Shown piece by piece: positions 1-11,050 of a stretch of DNA of 64,000 nucleotides. Origin of the DNA: Odontesthes bonariensis (Eukaryota; Chordata; Actinopteri; Atheriniformes; Atherinopsidae). Under the pieces are notes generated by a model, which did not search any database, was not told the DNA's origin, and saw nothing but the letters and a program-made list of their open reading frames with translations. The position numbers and the translations under genes are program-made. How positions within the stretch are numbered: the first letter of the stretch is position 1; each line of letters starts with the position of its first letter. The stretch covers positions 30,232,536 to 30,296,535 of the forward strand of contig NC_134524.1 in NCBI RefSeq assembly GCF_027942865.1, in the 5' to 3' direction.

Positions 1-93
1 TTTACAATAAACTGGTTAGTTTAGGTCATACTTATCAGATAGATTCAAGTTTGTTGATGTAAATGTTTAGTACAAAGCAGAGTTAGTCATGGA

Positions 94-720
94 CAGTGAT
101 GGGCGGTAGAAGTAACGCATTGCTGTAATCCGATTACTTTTCTCAAGTAACAAGTAAAGTAAGGGATTACAATTGCAAAAACAGTCATTAGATTACTGTT
201 AATTTCCCGCAAGCAGGCTGCGTTACTGCGTTACTAAACCGTGATTTTGTTTGTCAGAGTGTCTCATGACAATCACGTATGAGCAGTGCAACGTCAGTGT
301 GTAGAGCGACAAGAGATAACATGGAGCGTGGGACAGAGCAGGACCATGCAGCCTTTAATGCTTGGAAGTACCGACATTACTTTGAGTTCGACTCATCAGC
401 GTCCGCTGTACGCTCTGCGTGGGAAGAACATTTTTATCTTCAGCCAAAAATTCCACCTCAAATCTGAGCAAGCACCTAGCAAGCCGGCACAGGAATGTGA
501 AACTCATTGAGAAACCGCCGGAACCCCCCACTGACATGACCGCTACGGCTACCACATCCAATTCCACCAGGAAAACCCCCGACGGCAGACTTAAGAGCGA
601 CAGGACTTATATTGCCCATTTCCACTGTAGACTGAATCATTCCGACGCATCATAGAAAAAATACCGACCAAAAGCAGTGTCAAGCTACGAGAAGTAATCA
701 GTAACTACTTACTATTTCCA
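94..720 (+). mobile_element. Degenerate hAT-type DNA transposon remnant (5' end plus BED-finger fragment)
   Basis: The stretch opens with CAGTGATGGGC followed by a GTAACGCATT...GTAATCCGATTACTTTTCTC pattern, which resembles the 5' terminus of teleost hAT elements. Downstream, about 286-650, two frames together give a broken transposase N-terminus: WKYRHYFEF in one frame, then SSAKNSTSNLSKHLASRH in another. The last part fits the C-terminal half of a BED zinc finger (NLSKH-x4-H). A frameshift lies near 420-460, and the usual Cys pair of the finger is not readable. No 3' inverted repeat was found, so the right limit is approximate. The copy cannot encode a working transposase. Confidence 0.6.
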
Positions 721-1148
721 ACTAACTTGACCAACACTGGTGGGTTCACACAGGGTTCTGTGTATTGTGGGGCAACATGGAATAAATTTTCATTGTTATG
801 CAGATGACATTCAGATATTTTCTACGATAACAGGCAAGCTGAAGTTACTGTTTTTGTTCTTTAACTCCTCAGAAACATCACATTCTCGACAATCTTGAGA
901 ACACAACCTTGGCCTTCAGGACTATTGTGAGGAACCTTGGAATTATTTTTAAACAGCATATGCCCGTTGATTCACACAGAAGACAAGTTTGTATGGCCAC
1001 CTTCTTTCATCTGTATAAAACTGTCAAAAATAAGAACACCCTGAGTGAAAGGGATTTACAAAAGTCTTTGCATTTATCACACTACTGTAAAGCCTTATCA
1101 TCAGGATATCAGAATAGCTCTCTGAAAATCCTTCATAAGGAGAGATAA
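715..1148 (+). mobile_element. Degenerate non-LTR retrotransposon reverse transcriptase fragment
   Basis: At 791-823 the frame reads HCYADDIQIFS, which contains the YADD catalytic box of reverse transcriptases (797-808). TQGSV just upstream, in another frame, is the remnant of the PQGSVLGP-type motif. From 909 a further frame reads NLGIIFKQHMPVDSH...ATFFHLYKTVKNKNTLSERD, matching the region after the palm domain in fish LINE polymerases (consensus NLGVIFD...SFFHL). Several frameshifts separate the blocks and the element is truncated at both ends. The clade (CR1/L2/Rex-like) cannot be settled by eye. Confidence 0.65.
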
Positions 1149-1344
1149 TGTTTCTCAAATTTTTGAACAGAAACAAAATCAGTCATCTTATCCATGTCTG
1201 AGGAAAAGCCGAATGTCTTCAGAAAACTTTTTTTCTGGGTTTCTTGGATTGTTTATGTGATCAGCCATGTAATAAACAGATTGAGTGTGTCAGCAATGTC
1301 AATAATTTAAGAGCTCATTAACTCAGTGAATTAATGTTTCTATT

Positions 1345-1460
1345 TGCCTAACTCCTGTGATGGACTGGCGACCTGTCCAGGGTGTACCCCGCCTCTTACC
1401 CAATGACAGCTGGGATAGGCTCCAGCCCCAAATCGTTTTTACCGTAGACCAGAGGCAAAA
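1345..1460. repeat. Teleost interspersed repeat fragment
   Basis: The stretch contains GATGGACTGGCGACCTGTCC, GGGTGTACCCCGCC and GGGATAGGCTCCAGCCCC, a wording found in very many copies across fish genomes as part of a LINE-like 3' region. It is short and has no coding frame. The assignment rests on remembered consensus sequence. Confidence 0.45.
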
Positions 1461-2239
1461 CCCGCGCCCGGTGAGAAACACAGCACAGACATGACAGGTT
1501 TCTAGATTTCGCACCCAGGAGCTATTGGTGCATGTGGCTCAGAAACTGTAAGGTGAAAGCTGAAACACCTGAATAGTCGGATCCACATGTCATGATCTGT
1601 GTCTTTTGTGTTTTTTCGGTTTTGTCGGTTTTGTCACTTCCTCCCTTTTTTTCCTCAGTTCCCTCCTGCCTGCTCATTAACTCCTCTGTCTCACCTGTGT
1701 TTCACTTCACCTTAGCTGTACTCGTTCACCAATCACTCTCCCCACAGTATTTAGTCTCTGTGAAGTTTCACAACATTTGTAGGGCGCTATAAAATCTGTT
1801 TCATTTTTTCCTAAATTGCAGTTTAATTTTTCCCACATTCGTTTTTTTTTCCAGTTTTTAATCTTTGAGAATTCAGTTTTAAGCATTCTATGCCAATTTA
1901 ACCCCAAGACAGTGAATTAAGTACTGAAACGTAGACAATATATTCAGTTAAAACTGAAAACTTTAATGCTTCCACACATATAACCATATTTCAGGAAAAA
2001 ACATATGCTGCACAATAAAAACATGGCACTATTTTTTCTTGTGTGTCCAAACAGAACAGTCCTTTTTTTTTTACATTTTGCAGGTTTGTTGGTTTAAATT
2101 AAACAAAATACATGACTAAACAAAAAATGACATTAGTTCTTTGTAAGAACGAACTAATTACTCAATTACTGTGAGGTCTCCAAGTAAATAGAGTGAGGGG
2201 GAAAATGGAAGGCTGCATCCCAAGAGATCTGACATTTTT

Positions 2240-2560
2240 TCAATGTCCTCCTCCCAGAAGGTTTGCACTGGGGTCAGAGCCACGTGGCATGATAGTAATT
2301 ATCTACAGTGTTTAGTGTACATGATGAGCAAATGTCTGTGTTTATGAGTCCCATTTTAAGTATTTTATGTGTGGTGAGGTGAGTTCTGTGGATGATTTTG
2401 TACTGTATTAGCTGTATATTTGTATTGTTTGACATTGTGAAGGTGTTCCTGCAGATTTGTGATCGGCATTGGGACTGACCAGTAGGTAATTTTCCCATCT
2501 TTGTATGGGAAGTGATATGGTTGTGTCTTGGTTTAGTAATAGTCTATATAGTTTGGATAG
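2240..2560 (-). mobile_element. L1/Tx1-like LINE ORF2 C-terminal fragment
   Basis: Read on the minus strand, 2274-2498 encodes IQYKIIHRTHLTTHKILKMG followed by CSSCTLNTVDNYYHATWL. The pattern Q-x-K-I-x-HR-T-x-x-T...K-MG...C-x2-C...H-x-x-W-x-C is typical of the region after the reverse transcriptase in L1/Tx1-type ORF2 proteins, where Cys and His residues form a zinc-knuckle-like motif. Only this short segment survives. The fragment is non-functional. Confidence 0.55.
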
Positions 2561-2620
2561 TAGTTTATTTGTGTTTTTAATCTCTAATCATTCTTCTATG
2601 TCATCTACATGTATTTAGAA

Positions 2621-2623
<3 letters not shown>

Positions 2624-2682
<59 letters not shown>
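2624..2682. repeat. (TG)n microsatellite
   Basis: An uninterrupted TG dinucleotide run of about 59 bases follows the LINE fragment. Such a run can form Z-DNA and is likely to be length-polymorphic. Confidence 0.95.
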
Positions 2683-2685
<3 letters not shown>

Positions 2686-2689
2686 CTGC

Positions 2690-3779
2690 ATTGTAAAGCG
2701 CTCTATAGAATCTAGATAAGGATGAAAAGCACAACGTAGGTGCAGTGTACTTTACTTGTACATTGTATTTACTAATGAATGGCAACGATTGACTAATATG
2801 TAGTTGTTTTTCTTTAAAACCTAAATTAGCTAAATAAATTAATGGAGCCTGACTCTTCTACATCTACATTACCACTGACATAGGTTCTTATCAACAAAGG
2901 GCTCCCTCAACCTAGCTATGAGTCAGTTGGCAGATATTATAATTAAACTGCACTTCTATCTAAATTAAAGCACAAAAAAGAAATGCATAAAAACTTAAAA
3001 GAATTGTGTCTTTGTCACACCAGTACTCGGAGAAAACATAGACCCAAACTAAAAGGTAAATATGTAAATAATCAGTCGTTCTCACAAGCTTTTTAGCATT
3101 TCTGGGTAATCTTGTTCAGAAGATGGCAACTGCTGACGCTACACTGACTCAATATTAAGAAAACAAATGCGGAAGTAATAAGGTGTGTTCTCTCTGTAGG
3201 AATCATGGTTTTTTGTCAAGGAGCGTCAACATAATTTCGATTACCTCTAAATATAAATGCGTCTTTCTAACCACGCATCTTTACGCACAACTACTTACTA
3301 AAGCTTGCATAATTCTGCTGTTAGAAGCACTTCGAATCATACAAGTAGTCATGAAAGTAGCCTAAAGATATCAAACCCTAATTAAGTCATTGTTACGGTT
3401 TCGAAATATTCCACAATTTCGGAGCGTTAACTCAAACCAGCCAACTCTTTTAACTTCGGGTATGATGAATAAAGTTAACCTAACCTAACCTAACCTACTT
3501 AGACCTAAACGTGATGAATGATGGAGTGAACGCTGAGCTTAAGCTCTAAAACTCGTATTTGATTAGTATAAACTCTGCTGTAAAATTAACAGGCTACATT
3601 TGAGCCCTCAATTGCCACGGTGCTCTCTGACGTATATCTGTCAAATAGAACATGTTTGTGTTTCAGATGGGGTTTGGCATTCAGTACCTTTAACCAGTCT
3701 TACAGAACACAACATACCGGAGTGCCACGGTCGCCGTAAATAATGTACCGATAGGTGTGTGTTATAAAAATGCACTTAC
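2690..3779. other. Intron 1 of the EHBP1-family gene (no further exon seen)
   Basis: This lies downstream of the donor at 3771-3779 on the minus strand. I looked for the next EHBP1-family exon (the conserved stretch after the W at the junction) on the minus strand and did not find it, so it should be beyond the left edge. A run of four to five AACCT units sits near 3477-3497. No other gene is apparent. Confidence 0.5.
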
Positions 3780-3883
3780 CACTTATTTCTGCATTCTAGG
3801 ATCAGTTCTTGAAAGGAAGCAGAAAATTGGAATTTAGACGCTTTCTTGCCGACCCGCTGGAGCCGCTTCCACACCGAAGTCAT
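3780..3883 (-). CDS. ehbp1l1: EH domain-binding protein 1-like, first coding exon (partial gene)
   Basis: On the minus strand, ATG at 3881-3883 opens a 104-nt exon reading MTSVWKRLQRVGKKASKFQF and then SASFQELILECRNK, ending with TG before a consensus donor (gtaagt, 3774-3779). The split Trp codon gives phase 2. This is the invariant N-terminus of the EHBP1 family: the start of the NT-C2 (C2-like) membrane-binding domain. Family members link Rab8/Rab10-positive membranes and EHD proteins to actin through NT-C2, calponin-homology and C-terminal bMERB domains; those later domains lie off the left edge. MTSVWKRLQRVGK fits EHBP1L1 slightly better than EHBP1 (MASVWK), and human EHBP1L1 lies on 11q13 near the orthologues of the other genes here. 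The alternative is ehbp1. No upstream in-frame start changes the choice. Confidence 0.8.
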
Positions 3884-6145
3884 GGCTCATCAGATAGTTT
3901 TTGCAAAGACACGACAAACCGACATAAAAACTGAGAAGATGTGGGTACGCGCTCCTATGTCCAACTGTTTGACTTCATCAGGTTGAAATGATGACAACGT
4001 CTCGCCGGCGTCCACTCCAGGCTACAAAACAAACACACGCTTCAAACAAGTAAGAGCTAACAGCAAGCTAACTTGGACGAACTGGAACACATATGACTAT
4101 GACTTTCAAAATAAGGTCCTGGTTGAATACAGTTTGCCAAAGATGTCAGGGCAGGGGCGAGTCTAGGGTATTTTTAGTGGTGCCAAGGCACCACCGTGAG
4201 ATAGCTAGGCACCCCCTGGTTCAGCACATTTTAAAATATTATATTATGCAAAAACACTTTTTTTTTTTTTTGCTCAAGGAAGCATTATTTTAGTGACCAT
4301 TTTATTTATTTTCTAGCATTTGTTTTTGTTTTTAACTGTTAACTCCCAAAATAAATGTTGAGTTATCTTCAATATTTGTCTCAGGTTCTCTGTTATCCCT
4401 GTCAAGCCACAGGCTTTTGAAGTGAAGAGGTCAAAATTGAATGTTGTAGGGGAAAACACTACTCAAAGCAAAACTAATACGGCTCCAAAATTTATAAATG
4501 TACTAGTTCGCCTCAATTAGTGAGAAATAATGTGCCTCTGTGTGCACTGGGGGCTGGGCAGCCCTAAAGACCAGATCCTAAAATCCCCCCTGTGTCAGGG
4601 CAAACACCTGGGTTAATATATTGAGCTAATAAGGTATGTTACTTAGGGGGGGATTTGGGCACAGCACGGAGTGCAACTCAAGCAAGTCACTGTGAATATT
4701 ACCTTTCAAAAGGTTTCAAAAAGGGGAAGAAATTCCAACAGTAATTCAAACAGATTTACAGCTTTAAATTAGGGCAACACGTATTAATTATGGCTGCATC
4801 AAAGAAAGTATAATTGTTTTTCAACTTTACACCATGAATCCACAGCATCACTACTGTCAGTTCTAATCAAAACCAGAAACAGGCACAAATAATCAAATAT
4901 TAGGTTGCCTGTACCAAAAGTCTGTTGTATTTAAGATAGTCTGGAATTAATTATTTATTACTATTAATAGCAATGTATTAAGAACACAGCAGTTTACTTG
5001 GACATGAAGGAAGGTTTGAACATTTGCTAAGAAACTAACCATCCATTTTGTCTATAACTGTTTTATGCAGTGCAGGGATGTGGAGAGAAAAAGAATGCAT
5101 TCTGGACATGTTGCTGGTCCATCAAAGGGTCAAAGAAACAAAGAGAGAAAAACACTAGTCAACCGGTCACTGATAAACCAGGAAACTTAAAGTTTGGAAC
5201 ATTTGGTTTTAACTTCGATTGCTACCATCTGACCATGTTGTTTTTTTTTTAATATCGGCACTTCCTGTGTCATCCCAGTTTATTACGACTGACTTGATTT
5301 TGTTTCGATAAGCTTTACAAATCACACCTTCCATTTGTAGGATAATTAAGAAATATAGGATGTTATTAAAGGGTGATGCTAAAGCTAAACTAAAAAAAAT
5401 ATGAAATTAATGATGATTGATCTGTAATAGATATAAATAGGTAAATACCACAGGTTAGTAGACTGTTTGATTTGTCTTCGGATTATTATTACAGTAATTT
5501 AATTACATCAGTACTATGTACACATACATAATTTACTTGTACATATTTGTGAATTATTGAAATTAACAATTTTCCTTTGTTGTAATCAGATTGTTACTAT
5601 GAATTGTCAAAGACAGGGAGGACTGTAATATGGAGGATTTAGAGCTACACACAAATAGTCTTTAGTGGAGCCAAACAGCAGTTGATAAGATGTGTTGACG
5701 GGTATTATCAAGGACTGACTGCAAAAATACAAATTACCTCTGAGCCTGTCAAGGAACATTTCCCCTGTCATGAGTCCCATCTGACCATCAGGGACTTTTC
5801 CAGTTTAGCACTCAGTCTATTTATAATCTATCCTTGTCACACAGAGCAGTTGTGAATATAATGTAGCTTCTGAGAACACAGAGAGACAGATAAACAACCG
5901 GTTCACAACATCTCATCTAAAGTAAATATTTAAATTTTCATACAGGGTTCATTATGTTCTAGAACTTTCCTGATTTGAATTATATATTTTTTTTCATTTT
6001 ATGTTTTCTTACTTTATCAAATCCAAAAAGCAGCAAAGTGTGTCCTGCTTTTATCTACTATAAAAAAGTAGATCATAATGTTTGTAAATATAATATAAGT
6101 CTTGCCATAGTTTAAGTGTTGGCTTAAGGATCTTTAAAGCTGCTT
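3884..6145. other. 5' flank of the EHBP1-family gene and intergenic DNA
   Basis: The first 200 bases should hold 5' UTR and promoter of the minus-strand gene: several CpGs between 3890 and 4020 and no clear TATA box. Beyond that, to about 6145, I see AT-rich sequence with a T-run near 4257-4271 and no coding pattern on either strand. Confidence 0.4.
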
Positions 6146-6147
6146 GT

Positions 6148-6400
6148 AAATGGACTGTACTTGTACTAGAGAAGCTAGTGCTTTTCTAGTCTAGGTGACG
6201 ATTCAAAGCGCTGCTAACACTACATGCCACAGTCACTCATACACCGATGGATGCATCGGTATGCAATGTGGGGCTCAGTGTCTTTCCCAAGGACACTTCG
6301 ACATGTGGCCCAGAGGAAGCTGGAGTCGAACCTCTGACCTTCTGATTGGTGGGCGATTGCTCTTTCTCCTGAGCTACAGCCACCCTTGTGCCAACACGTT
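6148..6400 (-). mobile_element. tRNA-derived SINE, minus strand
   Basis: On the minus strand the element begins near 6400 with a tRNA-like head: A box TAGCTCAGG (6368-6376) and an exact B box GGTTCGACTCC (6322-6332), the internal RNA polymerase III promoter. The body ends near 6148 with a tail related to AAGTACAGTCCATTTAC. A second copy lies at 9307-9566 in the same orientation and a diverged relative at 59120-59375. The spacing and tail match SINEs common in teleosts; I do not assign a named family. Confidence 0.7.
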
Positions 6401-6772
6401 GACCACTCTGGAGCAGTACAGTAAGTTGTGAACACAACACTTGTCTTGTCGACACTGTGAAATGGCAGGTGTATTTGTAAATAGCCACCAGTTTTCAAAT
6501 CTAACAGAAACAGTACAACGTTGACATAAATCTTTCATGAAGTTCATGTCCATCTGATGAATGTAGCTTCAATATTGCCATTGCTGTTTGTTTTTGTCCT
6601 TTCCCAATCCTGAGACATAAACAAAGTCCAGGATTATAAGAATGGTTTGTGTGAGGGAAAGTATCCATTTTAGCTATGGGAAAAATTATAGTTATTAGAA
6701 GTCAGAATTTGGTTAATAAACAACAGCACATTTTTGTATTATCTTTATAGGGAATCACAATCACAAACAATG

Positions 6773-6799
6773 TCCATCCATCCATCCATCCATCCATCT
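6773..6799. repeat. (TCCA)n simple repeat
   Basis: About six and a half copies of TCCA. In fish this often marks the 3' tail of minus-strand LINEs. Degraded sequence resembling such an element follows it to about 6950. Confidence 0.85.
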
Positions 6800-7102
6800 A
6801 GTGTGTATCGAGGAATGGTTCACAGGGGAGCAGAGATTCCCGTACTTCCCTCTACTCAGCGACTTCCTCCAGCTCCTGAGCTAGTGAGTCCTGGGTATGC
6901 CCTTAGGCTGACCAAACTAGAAACCCTCCACCATCTGGCCTCTATAAATTCTGTTCATAAAGGTTATTAAAAGAATCTGTGACAATGGGGAGCCATGGTG
7001 TAGTTCAATATGCACTGAGAACGTGTCTGACTTAAAAACTGAGCTCTCACTCTTGTTGTACAGGGATTGAATGGCCCATAACAAAGGGCCCGAGACCGCA
7101 TA

Positions 7103-7345
7103 CTACAGAGACATCTCCCGCAGAACACACTGGGTTTGGCAAACTCTCCCAAATTCCCGCACATACAGTATGCACAACCAGGATGGAAATTGCTCCTTCT
7201 GAATTGGAGGTTCAACTATATTCTGAACTCTTCTCTCATGCACTCCTGCACAGACTTTCTCTGGGAAGCTCAGAGGAGTAATCCCCCTGTAGCTGGAACA
7301 CACCCTCTGGTCCCCCTTCAAAGGCTTCAAAGTTTTGAAATTCTA
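7103..7345 (-). mobile_element. LINE reverse transcriptase N-terminal fragment
   Basis: The minus strand reads KGDQRVCSSYRGITPLSFPE followed by KVCAGVHERRVQNIVEPPIQ. This matches the start of the reverse transcriptase domain in an abundant fish LINE (consensus KGDQ-x-x-C-x-NYRGI-x-LLS-x-PGK...ER-x-x-x-x-I-x-P-x-IQ-x-EQ). The frame then decays where FRPG should follow. It may come from the same LINE family as 10435-11050, which carries the region just upstream of this domain. Confidence 0.7.
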
Positions 7346-9065
7346 GAAATTCTACAGAGATTGTTTTAGTGATAAGATATAGACATAAAAGCCATAACAT
7401 TATGAACACTGACAGGTATAGTGAGTAACATTGCCTATCTAAAGAAAAATATTATGCTGGTAAAACCTGAATCCACAGCAGTGGGCTCTGAAACAAATTC
7501 TCAGGAAAGGCTCAAAGAACATTCAACTGGCCTCAGAACACAGCCAATCAGTCCAATTTATCATCTTTTATGTTACAATTTGTTTCTTTAACAAAAAAAC
7601 CATAATCAAACAAAAAGCAGTGCAGATGTAATGTTTTCTGTTTCATGACTACCGTATTTGATATTTCTTTTGACCAGTCTGCAGTAAAGTTGTTTATGTA
7701 TTTATTCATTGACGTATCGCCCTTTTTAAGTTCAGTTGCATTATATTTACATAACTAATTTAACTTTAAGGGAATGGTGACTCCAATACAGAGACTTTTA
7801 CAAATTCTTGCTCCAGATAAGCTCTCCATAACAATTTAATGATTTAGATCAATTCAGACCAATGCTCTATAATGAAATATTAATCAATCTCAAAGGTAGT
7901 TTGTTCTAAGCTGGGCCATGCCCCACTTCTAAAGGAAAGCTCTATACAAAGCTGTCCACCTTCTGACTGGCTGAAAGACAACTGCTTTTGTCTGTTGATC
8001 GTTTGTTTAAGAACAAACTGACTAACAAACAAAGCAAACCAACCAACCACATAACTTTTTTGGTGAAGGTCTTTCTATGGAGCAACATGCACTTCAGATT
8101 AGAGTAATCAGATCCCTGCAGTATCATACTCCACATTTCCATCTATGACCTTTGTAAATATAGCTTGGCTTACACAAACACCTGTGAACTGTCTGTCAGA
8201 AGCATAGAGAGGGTGACAGGAACCAAGTGCAAACACCGCTGTGATTCGGGTCACAGAACAGTCATGATGCATCTGTCTGGGATTCAGTCACATGTATGAG
8301 CTCTGAGCAGAATGTATACAACTCGATGTTATTGAATGATAAAGCTGTTTTTGTTGTTTTTTGGAACTCCGCTATGGCGGCGGCAAGTATAACGTCCTTT
8401 TTGGTGTTTACAAGTACTACAACTAGAAAAATGTAATAAAAGCTTGTAAATATTGCAAATTAAAACTTTCTCTGGTACTTTGAGCCAAACTTCATGTTGA
8501 TCATGTGACCTTATAGGGAAGTGCAGTTGCTTGTGATATTTGACCCAGTGTTAGAGTGAACTCTGAGGAGGCTTATGTGTCTGATGACCAGCGAGCACAT
8601 GGTTGCCATGTACATCAGTGATCTGAATGTCTCAGAACAACAATATGAACATGTCTGGTACCATAAACCTCTGACTGAAGGTCAAGGAGGGCATTCAGTA
8701 ATTATTCATCTGAAAAAGTTGTTCTATCAATTCTTTTCATTCAGACCATCAAAACTCATATCTCTAACGTAAGCAAAGGAAACCTAATTTCTCCATTGCT
8801 TGACAAATAAAATGATGCTTGAGCTAACGGTGACATTATTATTTTTTGTTGTTGAAGTTATTGTTATGAATATTTTCTGATCTTATTGAGAGTATATTTA
8901 ACAGAATCACATAGACTGTACACAACAATACATTTGCTGCTACAGCTAAAACAGTGTAGATATGTGTTACTATCAAACTCTAGATCTACATTTTCAATGT
9001 GCTCTCAATGTGTTTCAGGAAGTGACCTAACAAGACAACATGACTTCATACATATGCAAAGCTTA
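7346..9065. other. Intergenic sequence without recognised genes
   Basis: AT-rich sequence with short random open frames only. I found no splice-bounded coding blocks, RNA genes or clear repeats here. Confidence 0.4.
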
Positions 9066-9116
9066 GTCTGTGTGTGTGTGTGTGGGGGGGGAGGGGGGGG
9101 GGGGGGGGGGGGGGGG
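9066..9116. repeat. (TG)n followed by a long G-run
   Basis: A short TG repeat runs into about 33 bases that are all G except for one A. The G strand (plus) can form a G-quadruplex. The exact length is error-prone in sequencing. Confidence 0.9.
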
Positions 9117-9306
9117 TGTTGCTCGGGAGAGGTCCAAACTGGTAGTGCTGGATTCTTGAGTTTTGTACCAACACTACTGTAATAGGAAAACACATAGTAG
9201 GCCTCTGTTACAGCTCAAAGCAAATTAGTCTGCTTATTTTGATCAGTAGCATCAAACATTTTATGGTATGCTGCCCTTCAAAAAGAGAGAAATAATTCAA
9301 ACGTGG

Positions 9307-9566
9307 ATGGTAAATGGGCTGTACTCATATCTTCTAGTCTACACGACATGCCACATTTACCCATTCATTCACACAAAGCATCTTAGTTCAAACACAGGTT
9401 ACACAATGCTTTATTTCTTCTGCACATTCATACACCAATGGGCGCATCGGTAGGCAACGTGTGGTTCAGTGTCCTGCTCAAGAACACTTATGTTCATGTG
9501 ACCCAGGAGTCGAAACACAGCCCATGTGGGCGACTGCTCCTCCTCCTCAGCTACAGGCACCCTATG
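9307..9566 (-). mobile_element. tRNA-derived SINE, minus strand (second copy)
   Basis: This has the same organisation as the copy at 6148-6400. On the minus strand it has an A-box-like TAGCTGAGG (9545-9553) and a B box GTTTCGACTCC (9506-9516, one change from GGTTCGACTCC), then a body containing ACCAATGGGCGCATCGG read on the plus strand. The body has diverged from the first copy by indels. It lies about 65 bases before the MITE at 9633. Confidence 0.65.
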
Positions 9567-9632
9567 GAATCTATGTGGAATTGTAGTGAAAACAAATGTC
9601 AGTACAACAATGTAATCAAACATCTTTTTTAA

Positions 9633-10116
9633 AGGGATAGTTCGCCTCTTTTGACATGAAGCTGTATGACATCCCATATTAGCAATATCATTTCTGAACA
9701 TTTTCTTACCCCCCGCTGCGTCCTGTGAGCAGAGTTCCAGCCGAGTTTTGGCGTCCACGAAGGTAGTCCGGCTAGTTGGCTGGGGCTAGAAAAATAAAGC
9801 GTTTTGCTTCTCAAAACAATATGCGTTCAAAAGAGTAATACATTTGCATCACAAAATCGTTCTCGATGAAAAAGTCAGACCTCACATCGCTTGGCGCTAT
9901 TTTTGCCTCCCTTGACATCAATGCGTCAAGCCACCTAGCGATAGCTGCACCTGTGTTCCGAGTGTTTACTGCTCGGAAGAAGGGGACTGCTCGGTCTGCT
10001 CTTCGGTCTGCACAGTTTACATTGGACGCATTGATATCAATAAGTCAATATTCATAAATGATATTGCTAATATGGGATGTCATACAGCTTCATGTCAAAA
10101 GAGGCGAACTATCCCT
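9633..10116. mobile_element. MITE with perfect 61-bp terminal inverted repeats
   Basis: Positions 9633-9693 (starting AGGGATAGTTCGCC) are an exact reverse complement of 10056-10116. TTAA flanks both ends (9629-9632 and 10117-10120). The 484-bp interior has no transposase frame. A related copy starts at 24504. Perfect arms suggest recent activity or conversion between arms. TTAA boundaries suggest a TTAA-targeting family, but TTA/TAA duplications of PIF/Harbinger elements cannot be excluded because the motif is palindromic at the ends. Confidence 0.9.
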
Positions 10117-10434
10117 TTAATATAATTATTATTTAAACTAGTTTTACATAACAATTTACCCTGTCCCATGCAACAATGAACAAGAAATGGCAGTGTAGAA
10201 AATGAATGGATGGATGACATATCTTGATAGTAATACAAGTAATGGGTCTTTATTTACTATTTCAAGTTGATGTTCATAAATCTGTTATGAACTTAAAAAC
10301 AAAAACTTCTTGCTTGATAATCATCAGCTTTTAAGTTGCTGCACTATGAAAGTGATTCAGTCACTATCACTCAAAACTGGAGCCACAGAACATTCTGCAT
10401 ACTTTTGATGACAATTCACCATAAATGTAGATAA

Positions 10435-11050
10435 ATATCCATCCATCCATTTTCATCCGCTCATCCGAGGTCGGGTCGCGGAGGCAACAGGTCCAGGAGA
10501 AAAACCCGGACATCCCTCTCCCCAGACTCTCAAGCTCCTCCTGGGGGATCCTGAGGCGTTCCCAGGCCAGAATGGACTTCCGCCAAGGGGAGCCCAATTG
10601 ATGAGATCCTCAAAGTAATCCTTCCACCGTTCGACAATATCTTCAGTTCGGGTCAGCAGCTCTCCACCCAGGTTAAGCACAACCAGGGAAGGTCCCTGCT
10701 TTCCCCTTCTGAGCTGTCAAATGGTTTTCCAGATCACCTTTGAGGCCAACCGAAAGTCCTTCTTCATAGTCTCCCTGAATTGGTCCCACATCTGAGTTTT
10801 AGCTTCAGCAACCACCAATGCTGCAGGCCTTTAGGCCGATCGATACCCGTCAGCTGCTTCGGGTGACCCCCGTGGTAACCGATCCCGAAAGGCCTCCTTC
10901 TTCAGCATGACGGCTTCTCTTACCACTCGTGTCCACCAGCGGGTCCTCTGGTTACCGCCAAGACAGGCACCGACAACCTTCAGGCCACAACTCTTGAAGG
11001 CAGCATCTTCAATGGAGGTCCTGAACATGGTCCATTTGGAATCCATGTCC
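10435..11050 (-). mobile_element. LINE fragment: endonuclease-RT linker fused to 3' end by an internal deletion
   Basis: On the minus strand, 10831-11046 reads CGLKVVGACLGGNQRTRWWT and EAFRDRLPRGSPEAADGYRS, and 10600-10680 reads LLTRTEDIVERWKDYFEDLI. Both are hallmarks of the linker before the reverse transcriptase in a common fish LINE. After ...LIN the sequence jumps to the very C-terminal block (LAWERLRIPQEELESL, 10500-10580), so the whole reverse transcriptase is missing. A TGGATGGAT-type tail ends the copy near 10435. Several stop codons are present. Confidence 0.75.

Noticed and set aside
3477..3497. AACCT repeats resembling a telomere
   Set aside because: The unit is TTAGG-like, not the vertebrate TTAGGG, and there are only four to five copies; it is a simple chance repeat.
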